Shown here: one piece after another, positions 24,660 to 33,570 of the stretch
Layout: the number at the start of each line of letters is the position of its first letter
How positions within the stretch are numbered: the stretch's first letter is position 1
Assembly (NCBI RefSeq): GCF_001269905.1
Contig: NZ_LHVK01000008.1
Coordinates: 206,526 to 270,525 of the forward strand
Length of the DNA stretch: 64,000 bases
Direction: 5' to 3'
Source of the DNA: Pseudomonas corrugata
Lineage (GTDB): Bacteria; Pseudomonadota; Gammaproteobacteria; Pseudomonadales; Pseudomonadaceae
Notes under the pieces: model-generated
What the model saw: the letters and a program-made list of their open reading frames with translations, nothing else
The model's database searches: none
What the model was told of the DNA's origin: nothing
Made by a program: the position numbers and the translations under genes

Positions 24660-26081
24660 ATGCCTGTCGGCAATCCTCTGCCCCCTGGCGAGACCGCTCA
24701 GGGCGGTCCGCTCAAACGTGAACTCGGTGAACGGCATATCCGCTTGATGGCGCTTGGCGCCTGCATCGGTGTCGGGTTGTTCCTCGGTTCGGCCAAGGCC
24801 ATCGAAATGGCCGGCCCTGCGATCATGCTGTCCTACATCATCGGTGGCCTGGCGATCCTGGTGATCATGCGCGCCCTCGGCGAGATGGCTGTGCACAATC
24901 CGGTGGCCGGTTCGTTCAGCCGTTATGCCCAGGATTACCTCGGCCCGCTGGCCGGTTTCCTGACCGGCTGGAACTATTGGTTCCTGTGGCTGGTGACCTG
25001 CGTGGCGGAAATCACCGCGGTGGCGGTGTACATGGGCATCTGGTTCCCCGATGTGCCCCGCTGGATCTGGGCCCTGGCCGCACTGCTCAGCATGGGTACG
25101 ATCAACCTGATCGCGGTCAAGGCCTTCGGGGAGTTTGAATTCTGGTTTGCCCTGATCAAGATCGTGACCATCATCGCCATGGTCATTGGCGGCGTGGGCA
25201 TTATTGCCTTCGGGTTCGGCAATGATGGCGTGGCGCTGGGCATTTCCAATCTCTGGACCCACGACGGGTTCCTGCCCAATGGGGTACAGGGTGTACTGAT
25301 GTCTCTGCAGATGGTGATGTTCGCCTACCTGGGCGTGGAGATGATCGGCCTGACCGCCGGTGAGGCGAAGAACCCGCAGAAAACCATTCCCAACGCCATC
25401 GGTTCGGTGTTCTGGCGGATCCTGCTGTTCTATGTCGGCGCGTTGTTCGTGATCCTGTCGATCTATCCTTGGAACGAGATCGGCACCCAGGGCAGCCCCT
25501 TTGTGATGACGTTCGAGCGCCTGGGCATCAAGACCGCCGCCGGCATCATCAACTTCGTGGTGATCACCGCTGCGCTGTCGTCCTGCAACGGCGGCATCTT
25601 CAGCACCGGGCGGATGCTCTACAGCCTGGCGCAGAACGGCCAGGCCCCGGCCGGTTTCGCCACCACCTCGGCCAACGGAGTACCGCGCCGCGCATTGCTG
25701 TTGTCCATTGCCGCGTTGCTGCTGGGCGTGTTGCTCAATTACCTGGTGCCGGAAAAAGTCTTCGTCTGGGTAACCTCCATCGCCACCTTCGGTGCTATCT
25801 GGACCTGGGTGATGATCCTGCTGGCCCAGCTCAAGTTCCGCAAAGGCCTGAGCGCTTCCGAGCGTGCCGCCCTGAAGTACCGCATGTGGCTGTATCCGGT
25901 CAGCTCGTACCTGGCCCTGGCCTTTCTGGTGCTGGTGGTGGGACTGATGGCGTACTTCCCGGATACACGGGTGGCGCTGTATGTAGGACCGGCGTTTCTG
26001 GTGCTGCTGACGGTGCTGTTCCACACTTTCAAGTTGCAGCCTACGGGTGAGGCTCAAGGTTCGGTGAGTTCGGTCCAGTGA
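24660..26081 (+). CDS. Amino acid permease (APC superfamily, ProY/AroP-like)
   Basis: 473 residues with 12 membrane segments. The first segment carries the family hallmark (GERHIRLMALGACIGVGLFL, then GSAKAIEMAGPAIMLSYIIG). ALGEMAVHNPVAGSFSRYA and EMIGLTAGEAKNPQKTIP are the standard AAT-family signatures. It imports amino acids with protons across the inner membrane; the closest look is to the ProY group, but the substrate cannot be settled. I chose ATG 24660 (CGGAG upstream) over the in-frame codon at 24624. Confidence 0.88.
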   Translation: MPVGNPLPPGETAQGGPLKRELGERHIRLMALGACIGVGLFLGSAKAIEMAGPAIMLSYIIGGLAILVIMRALGEMAVHNPVAGSFSRYAQDYLGPLAGFLTGWNYWFLWLVTCVAEITAVAVYMGIWFPDVPRWIWALAALLSMGTINLIAVKAFGEFEFWFALIKIVTIIAMVIGGVGIIAFGFGNDGVALGISNLWTHDGFLPNGVQGVLMSLQMVMFAYLGVEMIGLTAGEAKNPQKTIPNAIGSVFWRILLFYVGALFVILSIYPWNEIGTQGSPFVMTFERLGIKTAAGIINFVVITAALSSCNGGIFSTGRMLYSLAQNGQAPAGFATTSANGVPRRALLLSIAALLLGVLLNYLVPEKVFVWVTSIATFGAIWTWVMILLAQLKFRKGLSASERAALKYRMWLYPVSSYLALAFLVLVVGLMAYFPDTRVALYVGPAFLVLLTVLFHTFKLQPTGEAQGSVSSVQ

Positions 26082-26125
26082 TGCGATAGATCTGGCGAGG
26101 CCATTGTCAGACTTGACGGTAGCCT

Positions 26126-26149
26126 CGCTCGATTTCGAATGATCGAGCG
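26126..26149. terminator. Hairpin between permease and bglX remnant
   Basis: An exact 8-bp stem, CGCTCGAT and ATCGAGCG, with loop TTCGAATG. It lies between convergent genes and may end transcription. No clear T-run follows on either strand. Confidence 0.5.
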
Positions 26150-26791
26150 CTAACGCAATGACGTCTCGCGCAACAACCGTGGAATGGCCGAGCGTTGTTT
26201 GTTCAGGCTTGCCCCTGACGTCACTTCGAAACTGGCCTGGTTATCAGTGGCGGAGCTACCTCCGACGTAAACCGTGAATGTCCCGGATTCGACAACCGGT
26301 AGAAAATCGGTATCGAGTGACGCGAAGTCGTCCTGATCGAGCGTGAACCCTACGGTTCCTGTTTCCCCTGGAGCGAGCTTGACCTTGGAGAAACCACGTA
26401 GCCGATGCCTCAGCCAGCGGCACGGGAAAGACGGTGCGAAACCCATGGATCACGTCGAAGGAAAACAACAAGGGAATATGCAGGCGCGAGCCTTGCACAG
26501 CCTGCTGCTGTACTTTGCGGGTGTTTTCCGCCCCATACACTCCGAGCACTGAGCCAACCGCCGCGACGTCAGGGGCGTGTTGGGCTTTGGTGTCGATCAT
26601 CGGGCCAGTGGCCGTGAGTTGCATGCCCAGTTGGGTCAGTTGACCGGCTTTTTCTTCGAGCGTCATTGCCTGATCAATTGTTCGATAAAGACCCTCTCAT
26701 TTCTATCCAGGTCGTTATCGCTGCCTGTGAGTTCAAGTCCGATCATGGCAAACAGTGTACCAACCAGGGTGGCAGTAAAAAGATGGTTCAT
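26150..26791 (-). pseudogene. bglX: Remnant of a periplasmic beta-glucosidase (BglX, GH3) with internal deletion
   Basis: Both ends of a GH3 beta-glucosidase are recognisable, but the catalytic middle is gone. From the ATG at 26791: a signal peptide (MNHLFTATLVGTLFAMIGLE), then RNERVFIEQLIRQ and a stop. One frame over comes MTLEEKAGQLTQLGM to SFDVIHGFRTVFPVPLAEAS. At about 26395-26420 it jumps, in another frame, to the C-terminal fibronectin-III-like domain (LRGFSKVKLAPGETG to GSSATDNQASFEV). About 550-600 residues are missing, including the nucleophile, plus at least two frame breaks. It directly follows opgD, so the operon once had opgD-bglX order. Confidence 0.88.
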
Positions 26792-26816
26792 GGTGTCGGA
26801 CCCTTCGCAGGCTACG

Positions 26817-28442
26817 TCAGGTGGGCACCGGATACGTCTTCTTCGCGGCTGATGGAAGCTCGGCCGTGTGGTACTGGTAAAGCCAGGTTTCGGTAAGCGT
26901 CTCGCCTTTGAGGCTCAGATACAGGCGCATTTCGACCGGCTCGCCAGGCTCGACACTTAAATCGAATTGCGCGTACCAGCGATCGGCTTGTCCGTCTGGG
27001 ACTATTCCCGAGAAAATATTCGAAAACGTCCCTCTGGAGGCCCAGAGCACGGCTTCGGGCTTCTCGCTTGGGGCGAGTTTTTCCAGCGGAGCGCCTGAGA
27101 ATTCGACGAAGAACTTGCGTACGCCCTTGGGGCGCGGCCGGCCTGCCAGGCCCCCATTGCCCAGGCGCGTAGCCACGCAGCGTGCGAGGCTGGAGGGATA
27201 GGGTTCTTCGGACAGCCAATGCAGCCGATATTTGAAACGGTATTGATTACCGGCCTCGGCGGGCTCTTTGGGGACCCACATTGCGACGATGTTGTCGTGG
27301 ATCTCATCGTCGGTGGGGATTTCCACCAACTGTACGCTGCCGTTGCCCCAGTCCCCCAATGGCTCGACCCACAAGCTGGGACGGCGTTCATAGTGCACCC
27401 CGTCCAAGTAATGGTCGAAAGAGCGGTCTCGCTGGAGCAGCCCGAAACCTCGGGGATTATTATCGGAAAATGCGCAGGCCATGGTGCGTGAGGGGTTGTT
27501 AAGCGGTCGCCAGATATGTTCACCCGCTCCTGTCCATAGCGCCAATCCGTCAGAGTCGTGTACTTCAGGACGCCAGTCGAGAGCGGCGGCCTTGGTCGCT
27601 TCGCCGAACCAATACATTGAAGTCAACGGCGCGATGCCGAAGCGGTCGATATTCTGGCGTAGAAACAGCGCGGCCTCGACGTCCATCAGCACACCCTTGG
27701 CGCGGCTCAACACAAAGCGATAGGCGCCACACAGACTGGGCCCTTCAAGCAACCCATACAGCGTCATGTTGGCTTGTCGGTCGTCGGTGGGTGTCTCGAT
27801 CCAGAATTGGGTAAAGCCAGGGAATTCTTCGGCCATGCCCGCCTGCGCGACATTCAGTGCTATTCCCCGCGCTGAAAGGCCGTATTGGTACTGCTCTCCA
27901 ATGGCCCGAAAATAGGAGGCTCCGACGAACGCCGCCCAATCGTTCTGCTTCCAATCAAGATCCTTTTGCTTGTCCAAACGGCTTTCCTGAAGACGCAAGC
28001 CGGCAAATCCTATATTGGAGGCCAGCGCCTGGGCCGGGCTGTCGGCGGGCATCTCGAAGAGCGATTTGTCGTAAGGGATTTCATGGGCGACGCCGTCGGC
28101 GACGACATGCATTTTGACCGGAATACGAAAGAACTCTCCCAGATGGAAGAAGGTGATTGGGTACAGGCCGGGCCCGTGGGCAAAAAGCGCACGTGTGCTG
28201 TCGAATCGAATCTTCTCCAGCGCCTCGTAATCAATGTTCGACAGCAACTGCTCGGGGATGGCGGTGGACTTGACATAGGGTTTGAGCGCCATTGCTTCGG
28301 CGAGCAGGATCAATGTGTCAAAGCTGAAGGGAGCCGGGGCGTCGGACTTCACGTCGCGGGCAAACGCAGGGATAGGCGTGGGCAACGAGGCCAATGCTGC
28401 ACAGAGCGAGGTGAAGCTCACGAGATCGCGGCGCGTCAACAT
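26817..28442 (-). CDS. opgD: Glucan biosynthesis protein D, osmoregulated periplasmic glucans
   Basis: 541 residues, full length for OpgD/MdoD. It starts with a twin-arginine signal (TRRDLVSF, hydrophobic stretch, PAFA), so it is exported folded by Tat. Segments such as FDTLILLAEAMALKPYV, YGLSARGIALNVAQAG and EHIWRPLNNPSRTMACAFSD mark the family. OpgD acts on the glucan backbone in the periplasm; E. coli OpgD has been shown to be a beta-1,2-glucanase (GH186). A 14-bp perfect hairpin lies in its leader at 28451-28490, next to the ribosome-binding site. The following gene is a broken bglX. Confidence 0.95.
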   Translation of the reverse strand: MLTRRDLVSFTSLCAALASLPTPIPAFARDVKSDAPAPFSFDTLILLAEAMALKPYVKSTAIPEQLLSNIDYEALEKIRFDSTRALFAHGPGLYPITFFHLGEFFRIPVKMHVVADGVAHEIPYDKSLFEMPADSPAQALASNIGFAGLRLQESRLDKQKDLDWKQNDWAAFVGASYFRAIGEQYQYGLSARGIALNVAQAGMAEEFPGFTQFWIETPTDDRQANMTLYGLLEGPSLCGAYRFVLSRAKGVLMDVEAALFLRQNIDRFGIAPLTSMYWFGEATKAAALDWRPEVHDSDGLALWTGAGEHIWRPLNNPSRTMACAFSDNNPRGFGLLQRDRSFDHYLDGVHYERRPSLWVEPLGDWGNGSVQLVEIPTDDEIHDNIVAMWVPKEPAEAGNQYRFKYRLHWLSEEPYPSSLARCVATRLGNGGLAGRPRPKGVRKFFVEFSGAPLEKLAPSEKPEAVLWASRGTFSNIFSGIVPDGQADRWYAQFDLSVEPGEPVEMRLYLSLKGETLTETWLYQYHTAELPSAAKKTYPVPT

Positions 28443-28450
28443 AGGATCTT

Positions 28451-28490
28451 CCCTGCAATTGAACGTCTGAGGGAATGTTCAATTGCAGGG
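28451..28490 (-). promoter_or_regulatory. 14-bp perfect hairpin at the opgD ribosome-binding site
   Basis: On the mRNA, CCCTGCAATTGAAC and GTTCAATTGCAGGG pair perfectly around ATTCCCTCAGAC. The second arm ends in AGGG, immediately followed by AAGATCCT and the opgD ATG. The only Shine-Dalgarno-like sequence (AGGGAAG) therefore lies partly in the stem. No T-run follows, so it is not an intrinsic terminator of the upstream gene. It could block translation until opened, or be a DNA operator. Confidence 0.7.
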
Positions 28491-28573
28491 GCGTGGCCGT
28501 CTACTGTCAGAGTTGACAGGTGAAGAGAGCCAGAACCTCGGCTGATCGGGGCTCTTGCGCCCTTCGTTAACGG

Positions 28574-30193
28574 TTACGCAACCTCCGTTTCCAAAGGCTC
28601 GAAACTGTCCGCCCGCGCCATCTGCCACATTCGCGAATAAAACGCGCCATTGACCTCGCCCGTCAGCAACTCCCCCGGCTTGAGAAACACATGCAGTTGG
28701 GAGAACAGCTTGATCTCGGTCGCGGACATCCGCCGGACCAAGTGCTTGGGTTGCAACTGCGATGGGTGTTCGAGGCCCGCGGCGGCGAGCATTTCCGCCA
28801 AGGCCTTGAGGGTGTTGCGGTGGAAGCTGTAGACCCGCTGGGCCTTGTCCGGGACGACCAGGGCGCGCTGGCGCAAAGTGTCCTGGGTGGCGACGCCGGT
28901 GGGGCATTTGTTGGTGTGGCAGCTTTGCGATTGGATGCAGCCGATGGCGAACATGAAGCCCCGTGCAGAGTTGGCCCAGTCGGCACCGATGGCCAGTACG
29001 CTGGCGATGTCGAAGGCGCTGACGATCTTGCCACTGGCACCGAGCTTGATCTTGTCCCGCAGGTTCAGGCCCACCAGGGTGTTATGAACGAACAGCAGGC
29101 CCTCGCGCAACGGCGCGCCGATGTGATCGGTGAACTCGACTGGTGCGGCGCCCGTACCGCCTTCCTTGCCGTCCACTACGATGAAATCGGGCAGGATGCC
29201 GGTTTCCAGCATGGCCTTGGCGATTCCCATGAATTCCCATGGATGACCCAGGCAGAACTTGAAGCCTACCGGTTTTCCACCGGACAACTCACGCAACTGC
29301 TGTACGAACTGCATCAACTCGATGGGCGTGGAAAATGCGCTGTGGGATGACGGCGATACGCAATCCTCGCCCATGCGGATGCCGCGGGTTTCGGCGATTT
29401 CCCGGGTGACCTTGTGCTTGGGCAGAATCCCGCCGTGGCCGGGTTTGGCGCCCTGGCTCATCTTGATTTCAATCATCCGCACCTGTGGGTTCCGGGCCTG
29501 GGTGGCGAAACGCTCCGGGTCGAAGTGGCCGTCCAGGGTGCGACAGCCGAAGTAGCCGCTACCCAGTTCCCAGGTCAGGTCGCCGCCGTGTTCACGGTGA
29601 TAGGGGCTGATGCTGCCTTCACCGGTATCGTGAGCGAAGTTGCCGAGCTTCGCCCCCTGGTTCAACGCCCGGATAGCATTGGCACTCAGGGAACCGAAGC
29701 TCATGGCGGAAATGTTGAACACCGAGGCGGAGTAAGGCTGGGTGCATTGCGGGCCACCGACCGTTACGCGAAAACTGCCGGGGTCGCTCAACGGGGCCGG
29801 GCGCATGGAGTGGCCGATGAATTCGAAACCGGCCTGGTAAACGTCGATCAAGGTACCGAAGGGTTTATCGGCGCTTTCGTTCTTGGCCCGGGAATACACC
29901 AGTGAGCGCTGGGCGCGGGAGAAGGGCAGGGCATCGCTGTCGGATTCGAGCAGGTACTGGCGGATCTCCGGGCGAATGCCTTCGACCAGGTAGCGGATAT
30001 TGCCCAGGATCGGATAGTTGCGCCGCACGGCATGGCGGCTTTGCAGCAGGTCGAACAGCCCCAGCAGGCTCAGCAGGCCTGTCACCAGTGCGATCGGCCA
30101 GAGCCAGTCATGCGCGAGGAACGGCAGGCTGGCGAGGGTGAACAGTACACAGCCGGCAAAGAAGGCGTAACGGCTCAGTAGCGACAGGCTCAT
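28574..30193 (-). CDS. FMN-binding glutamate synthase family protein
   Basis: 539 residues from the ATG at 30193 (AAGGAAA upstream). Two N-terminal membrane segments (LLSRYAFFAGCVLFTLASLP; WLWPIALVTGLLSLLGLF) are followed by a GltB-type FMN barrel: SAMSFGSLSANAIRALN, EIKMSQGAKPGHGGILP, VDGKEGGTGAAP and a cysteine cluster CIQSQSCHTNKCPTGVATQ that resembles the 3Fe-4S site. It lacks the amidotransferase domain, so it is not a full glutamate synthase; the membrane anchor is typical of this subgroup, whose reaction is unknown. It is upstream of opgD in the same direction. Confidence 0.88.
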   Translation of the reverse strand: MSLSLLSRYAFFAGCVLFTLASLPFLAHDWLWPIALVTGLLSLLGLFDLLQSRHAVRRNYPILGNIRYLVEGIRPEIRQYLLESDSDALPFSRAQRSLVYSRAKNESADKPFGTLIDVYQAGFEFIGHSMRPAPLSDPGSFRVTVGGPQCTQPYSASVFNISAMSFGSLSANAIRALNQGAKLGNFAHDTGEGSISPYHREHGGDLTWELGSGYFGCRTLDGHFDPERFATQARNPQVRMIEIKMSQGAKPGHGGILPKHKVTREIAETRGIRMGEDCVSPSSHSAFSTPIELMQFVQQLRELSGGKPVGFKFCLGHPWEFMGIAKAMLETGILPDFIVVDGKEGGTGAAPVEFTDHIGAPLREGLLFVHNTLVGLNLRDKIKLGASGKIVSAFDIASVLAIGADWANSARGFMFAIGCIQSQSCHTNKCPTGVATQDTLRQRALVVPDKAQRVYSFHRNTLKALAEMLAAAGLEHPSQLQPKHLVRRMSATEIKLFSQLHVFLKPGELLTGEVNGAFYSRMWQMARADSFEPLETEVA

Positions 30194-30292
30194 GCGGTTT
30201 CCTTGGGGTAGGGGCGAAGGGCCATTCTGCGCTGGTGGCGAAACGCTGGGCAACCGGTGATGAGAGGATTTCATGTGCTCAGGGATTTATCT

Positions 30293-30337
30293 GTGGCGAG
30301 GGGATTCATGTGGCGCGGGGATGAATCCCCTCGCCAC
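30293..30337. repeat. Palindromic repeat, family B variant
   Basis: GTGGCGAGGGGATTCATGTG and GGGATGAATCCCCTCGCCAC: the short family B palindrome with an insert of about 15 bp between the arms. It lies between the kinase cluster and the glutamate-synthase-like gene, both on the minus strand. Confidence 0.85.
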
Positions 30338-30364
30338 AGGGGCTCTTTCACAGATAAATCTGGG

Positions 30365-31771
30365 TCACCCCGCCAACTTCATCTGCCGCACCGGCAACTC
30401 GACCCGGAACGTCGTCCCCACCCCCACTTCGCTGCGCACGGTGATCTCGCCGTTGTGCTTCTTCACGATGCCATAGGACAACGACAGTCCAAGCCCCGTG
30501 CCCTGGCCGATGGGTTTGGTGGTAAAGAACGGGTCGAAGATTTTTTGCAGGGTTTCCGGTTCGATGCCCGAGCCGTTGTCGGCGACTTCGATCCACACGG
30601 TGTCGCCGTCGACGCCGTTGCGCAAGGTGATGGTGCCGCGTTCGGGACCGATGGCCTGGGCGGCGTTGACGATCAGGTTCATGATCACCTGATTGATTTG
30701 CGACGGCAGGCATTCGACTTCTGGCAGTGGGCTGTACTCCTTGATCACGTCGGCCTTGTACTTGATTTCGTTGGCCACGATGTTCAGCGTCGAATCCAAG
30801 CCCTGCTGCAGGTTCGCCATCTGCCATTCCTGGTTGGAGTCCACGCGGGAGAAGTCCTTCAGGTCCTTGACGATCTGTCCGACCCGGGCGATGCCATCCT
30901 TGGACTCCTTGATCAGCAGTGGAATGTCCTCGACAAGGAAATCCAGCTCCACTTGCTCGCGCAGCTTGGTCAAGTACATCACCAGCTCCGGCGAAGCGAT
31001 GGCTTCTTCGGCATTGCCATAGGCCAGGAGCATTTCCTCCAGCTTGCTGAAGTAGCCGTCCAGCGCGCCCAGGTTGGAGGAAATGAAACCGATGGGGTTG
31101 TTGATTTCGTGGGCCACCCCGGCTGCCAACTGACCCAGTGAGGCGAGCTTTTCCGATTGCACCAACTGGGTTTCCAGCATCTTGCGCTCGTCGATTTCCA
31201 TCTGCAGCAAGGTGCTGGCTTGTTTGAAGGCCTGGGTGCGTTGCTGCACCAGTTCTTCGAGTTTGTTCATTTTCAGTTGCGCGCGGGAGGTCATCTCCCA
31301 CTTGGTGGTCAGGGTGTTGGCCATCTGCAGGACTTCGATGTTGTCGAAGGGCTTTTTCAGGATCAGCAGGCGGTCGTGGCCGTTCAGGCGGTCGAGCAGT
31401 TCATCCCAGGAATAATCCGAATAGGCCGTGCAGACCACCACCTGCAACTGCGGATCGCGCTTCCACAGTTCTTCTATGGTCTTGGCGCCGTCCCAGCCCT
31501 CGGGCATGCGCATGTCGACGAAAGCCAGGGCATACGGACGGCTCTTTGCAAGCGCCTCCTGCAGTTTGCTCAGGCCTTCCTGGCCGCCGTAAGCCGAGTC
31601 GAGCTCGAACACTGTGCCGGCCGGTTTCGGTGCCTCGCCGAACAGCGCGCTTTCCATGTCCTGCAGGTCGGCGTTGCTGTCGTCTTCGGGGGTGAGAATT
31701 TTGCGAAAATCCTCATGAATGGCGGGCGTATCGTCGATCAACAGGATGCGCCGGTTACTTAAACTGTTCAT
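30365..31771 (-). CDS. Response regulator-histidine kinase fusion (REC-coiled coil-HisKA-HATPase)
   Basis: 468 residues. The REC domain (residues about 8-150; [20 protein letters not shown], phosphoacceptor Asp in [13 protein letters not shown], Lys in LILKKPFD) has an unusual insert before the acceptor strand. A coiled coil (150-200) joins it to a HisKA domain with the phospho-His at about 221 ([14 protein letters not shown]) and an ATPase domain ([33 protein letters not shown]). No membrane segment, so cytosolic. Its ATG overlaps the stop of the upstream kinase gene. Its REC domain is a close paralogue of those at 34563 and 36434, implying shared phospho-input. Confidence 0.9.
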   Translation of the reverse strand: MNSLSNRRILLIDDTPAIHEDFRKILTPEDDSNADLQDMESALFGEAPKPAGTVFELDSAYGGQEGLSKLQEALAKSRPYALAFVDMRMPEGWDGAKTIEELWKRDPQLQVVVCTAYSDYSWDELLDRLNGHDRLLILKKPFDNIEVLQMANTLTTKWEMTSRAQLKMNKLEELVQQRTQAFKQASTLLQMEIDERKMLETQLVQSEKLASLGQLAAGVAHEINNPIGFISSNLGALDGYFSKLEEMLLAYGNAEEAIASPELVMYLTKLREQVELDFLVEDIPLLIKESKDGIARVGQIVKDLKDFSRVDSNQEWQMANLQQGLDSTLNIVANEIKYKADVIKEYSPLPEVECLPSQINQVIMNLIVNAAQAIGPERGTITLRNGVDGDTVWIEVADNGSGIEPETLQKIFDPFFTTKPIGQGTGLGLSLSYGIVKKHNGEITVRSEVGVGTTFRVELPVRQMKLAG

Positions 31772-33570
31772 GAATCGTCTTCCGCGAGTTTCAGGGGCAC
31801 GTGCAGTACAAACGTCGCCCCCTTGCCGGGTCCCTCACTGTGGGCGGTGAGGCGGCCGTTCATTTCGATGGCGGCCGTTGCACAGCTGTGCAGGCCGAAC
31901 CCGTGGCCTTCCTTGCGCGTGGTAAAACCGTGGGCAAAGATTCGTGTCATGTTTTCTTCCGGGATACCTTCGCCCTCGTCCTTGACACTGATCTGCAACA
32001 TCTCGTCATTTACGACCGCCGCACTCAATGTCATGTTCCGCGCATGATTCGAGACTCCGGCCATGGCGTATTTGGCGTTGCTGATCAGGTTGATCAGGAT
32101 CAGCAGCAGCCGGTGCTTGTCGCCCATGATCCGAGGCACGTTACCGTATTCCTTGATCACCGTCACATGGTGTCGGGTCAGGGCACCGGAGTTCATGCGC
32201 AGGGCATCTTCAAGCAGTTCGCTGATCACCAGCGGTTCCATCACGCTGTTGGCCCCGGCGTAGGATTGCTGCGTGGAGACGATGTCCTTGATGTGGTCCA
32301 CGCTCTTGCTCAACTGGGCCAACTCATCGATCAGGCTCTGCTGCTCGACTGCCATGGCGTCCACCAGCTGATTGAGATAACCGGGCAGCAGCTTGCCTTT
32401 CTCGTCCTCGGTGAGGAAATGCCCCAGGTCATGGGGATGCTCGTTGATCAGGCTCATCGCCTTGCCCAGTCCCTGGGCCTTGCTGCCGCGCAACTTGCGG
32501 CTGACCAGGTCGGCGGAGATGTTCACGCTGTTGAGCACGTTACCGACGTTATGCAACACATTGGTGGCGATTTCCGCCATGCCGGCCTGGCGGGCGGTGT
32601 CCATCAATTCGCTCTGGGTATCCTTGAGCTGGCGGGTGCGCTCTTCGACCCGTTGTTCCAGTTCGTCGTTGGCGGTTTGCAGGGCGTTGTTGACGCGCTT
32701 GATCTCGGCAACGCTGCGTATCAGCCGGATGGCCAGCCAGATCAATATCAATACCAGGAGAGTGGCGAACACCAGCAGGTACACATGATTGCGTTGGTAC
32801 GTGTCGGCGGCCACTTCCTGGGCCTCATCGATCATGCGGGTAATGGTGTCCAGATGGTCGGAGACAGGAACGGCGTCGATGCCCTCCAGCAACTCATTGA
32901 CCCGTGGTTGTTCGCGCAGGATCAGGGCGATGTGCCGGCTCAAGATATCGATAGAGTCATGCAGGCCCACCGGCAGGCGCTCCTTGTTGACATCCAGACG
33001 GTTCAGGCCAAGCAGTACCTCGGCGGCAATTTCACGGGTGGTGAGCTGAGAGAACTCCATGCTGCTGAGCAACAGGTCGTAGGTGTCGATGGCAACACTT
33101 TGCAGCTGCAGTTTGTCCTCGTCGGACAGCCGGGCGAACTCGGCCTGGATATCGTCTTCGGCGGTGGGCAGGAACGCCAGGGAATTGCGCAGCACCGCGT
33201 TGTGGGACTTGAACTGTTCCACCAGGCGGGTCTTTTCCTTGATGGCCTTGAGGTATTCGTCGCGCTGGGTCTCCCAGAGCGAGGGCGCACGGCGACCCGG
33301 CTCCGACTCAATGGCATCGAGGCGTTGCCACAGGCGCGTCATTTCGTGCAGCGGGGAAACCAGCGGGTCGTAGTTGTGGCTCAAGGCGATCCGGGATTTG
33401 AGTACCTCGTTGTCCCAGATCGCGTCCTGCTGCTTGAGCAGGCGGATCAGGTCCCGGGACTCAATGTACGAGGCCGCCTGCTGCGCACTCGAATTGACGT
33501 ACATGAACAGCAGGACCGAGGCGAGCAGCGCGCCGATGAAGAACAGGCCGAAGCGACGAAGGGCAGTCAT
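31768..33570 (-). CDS. Membrane sensor histidine kinase (likely DAHL-type sensor)
   Basis: 600 residues. A first membrane segment (LFFIGALLASVLLFMYV), a periplasmic all-helical region of about 230 residues (LKSRIALSHNYDPLV is typical of the DAHL domain) and a second segment (YLLVFATLLVLILIWLAI) are followed by a coiled coil and kinase core. The phospho-His is at about 340 in an uncommon H-box (VLHNVGNVLNSV). ATPase motifs are LINLISNAKYAM and GHGFGLHSCATAA. It should sense a periplasmic signal. Overlaps of 4 bp with the peroxidase gene before it and the REC-kinase after it show tight coupling. Confidence 0.88.
   Translation of the reverse strand: MTALRRFGLFFIGALLASVLLFMYVNSSAQQAASYIESRDLIRLLKQQDAIWDNEVLKSRIALSHNYDPLVSPLHEMTRLWQRLDAIESEPGRRAPSLWETQRDEYLKAIKEKTRLVEQFKSHNAVLRNSLAFLPTAEDDIQAEFARLSDEDKLQLQSVAIDTYDLLLSSMEFSQLTTREIAAEVLLGLNRLDVNKERLPVGLHDSIDILSRHIALILREQPRVNELLEGIDAVPVSDHLDTITRMIDEAQEVAADTYQRNHVYLLVFATLLVLILIWLAIRLIRSVAEIKRVNNALQTANDELEQRVEERTRQLKDTQSELMDTARQAGMAEIATNVLHNVGNVLNSVNISADLVSRKLRGSKAQGLGKAMSLINEHPHDLGHFLTEDEKGKLLPGYLNQLVDAMAVEQQSLIDELAQLSKSVDHIKDIVSTQQSYAGANSVMEPLVISELLEDALRMNSGALTRHHVTVIKEYGNVPRIMGDKHRLLLILINLISNAKYAMAGVSNHARNMTLSAAVVNDEMLQISVKDEGEGIPEENMTRIFAHGFTTRKEGHGFGLHSCATAAIEMNGRLTAHSEGPGKGATFVLHVPLKLAEDDS

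Noticed and set aside
24570..26057. Long minus-strand open frame opposite the amino acid permease
   Set aside because: Rich in His, Gln and Asp with no domain pattern; the permease on the other strand is clear.
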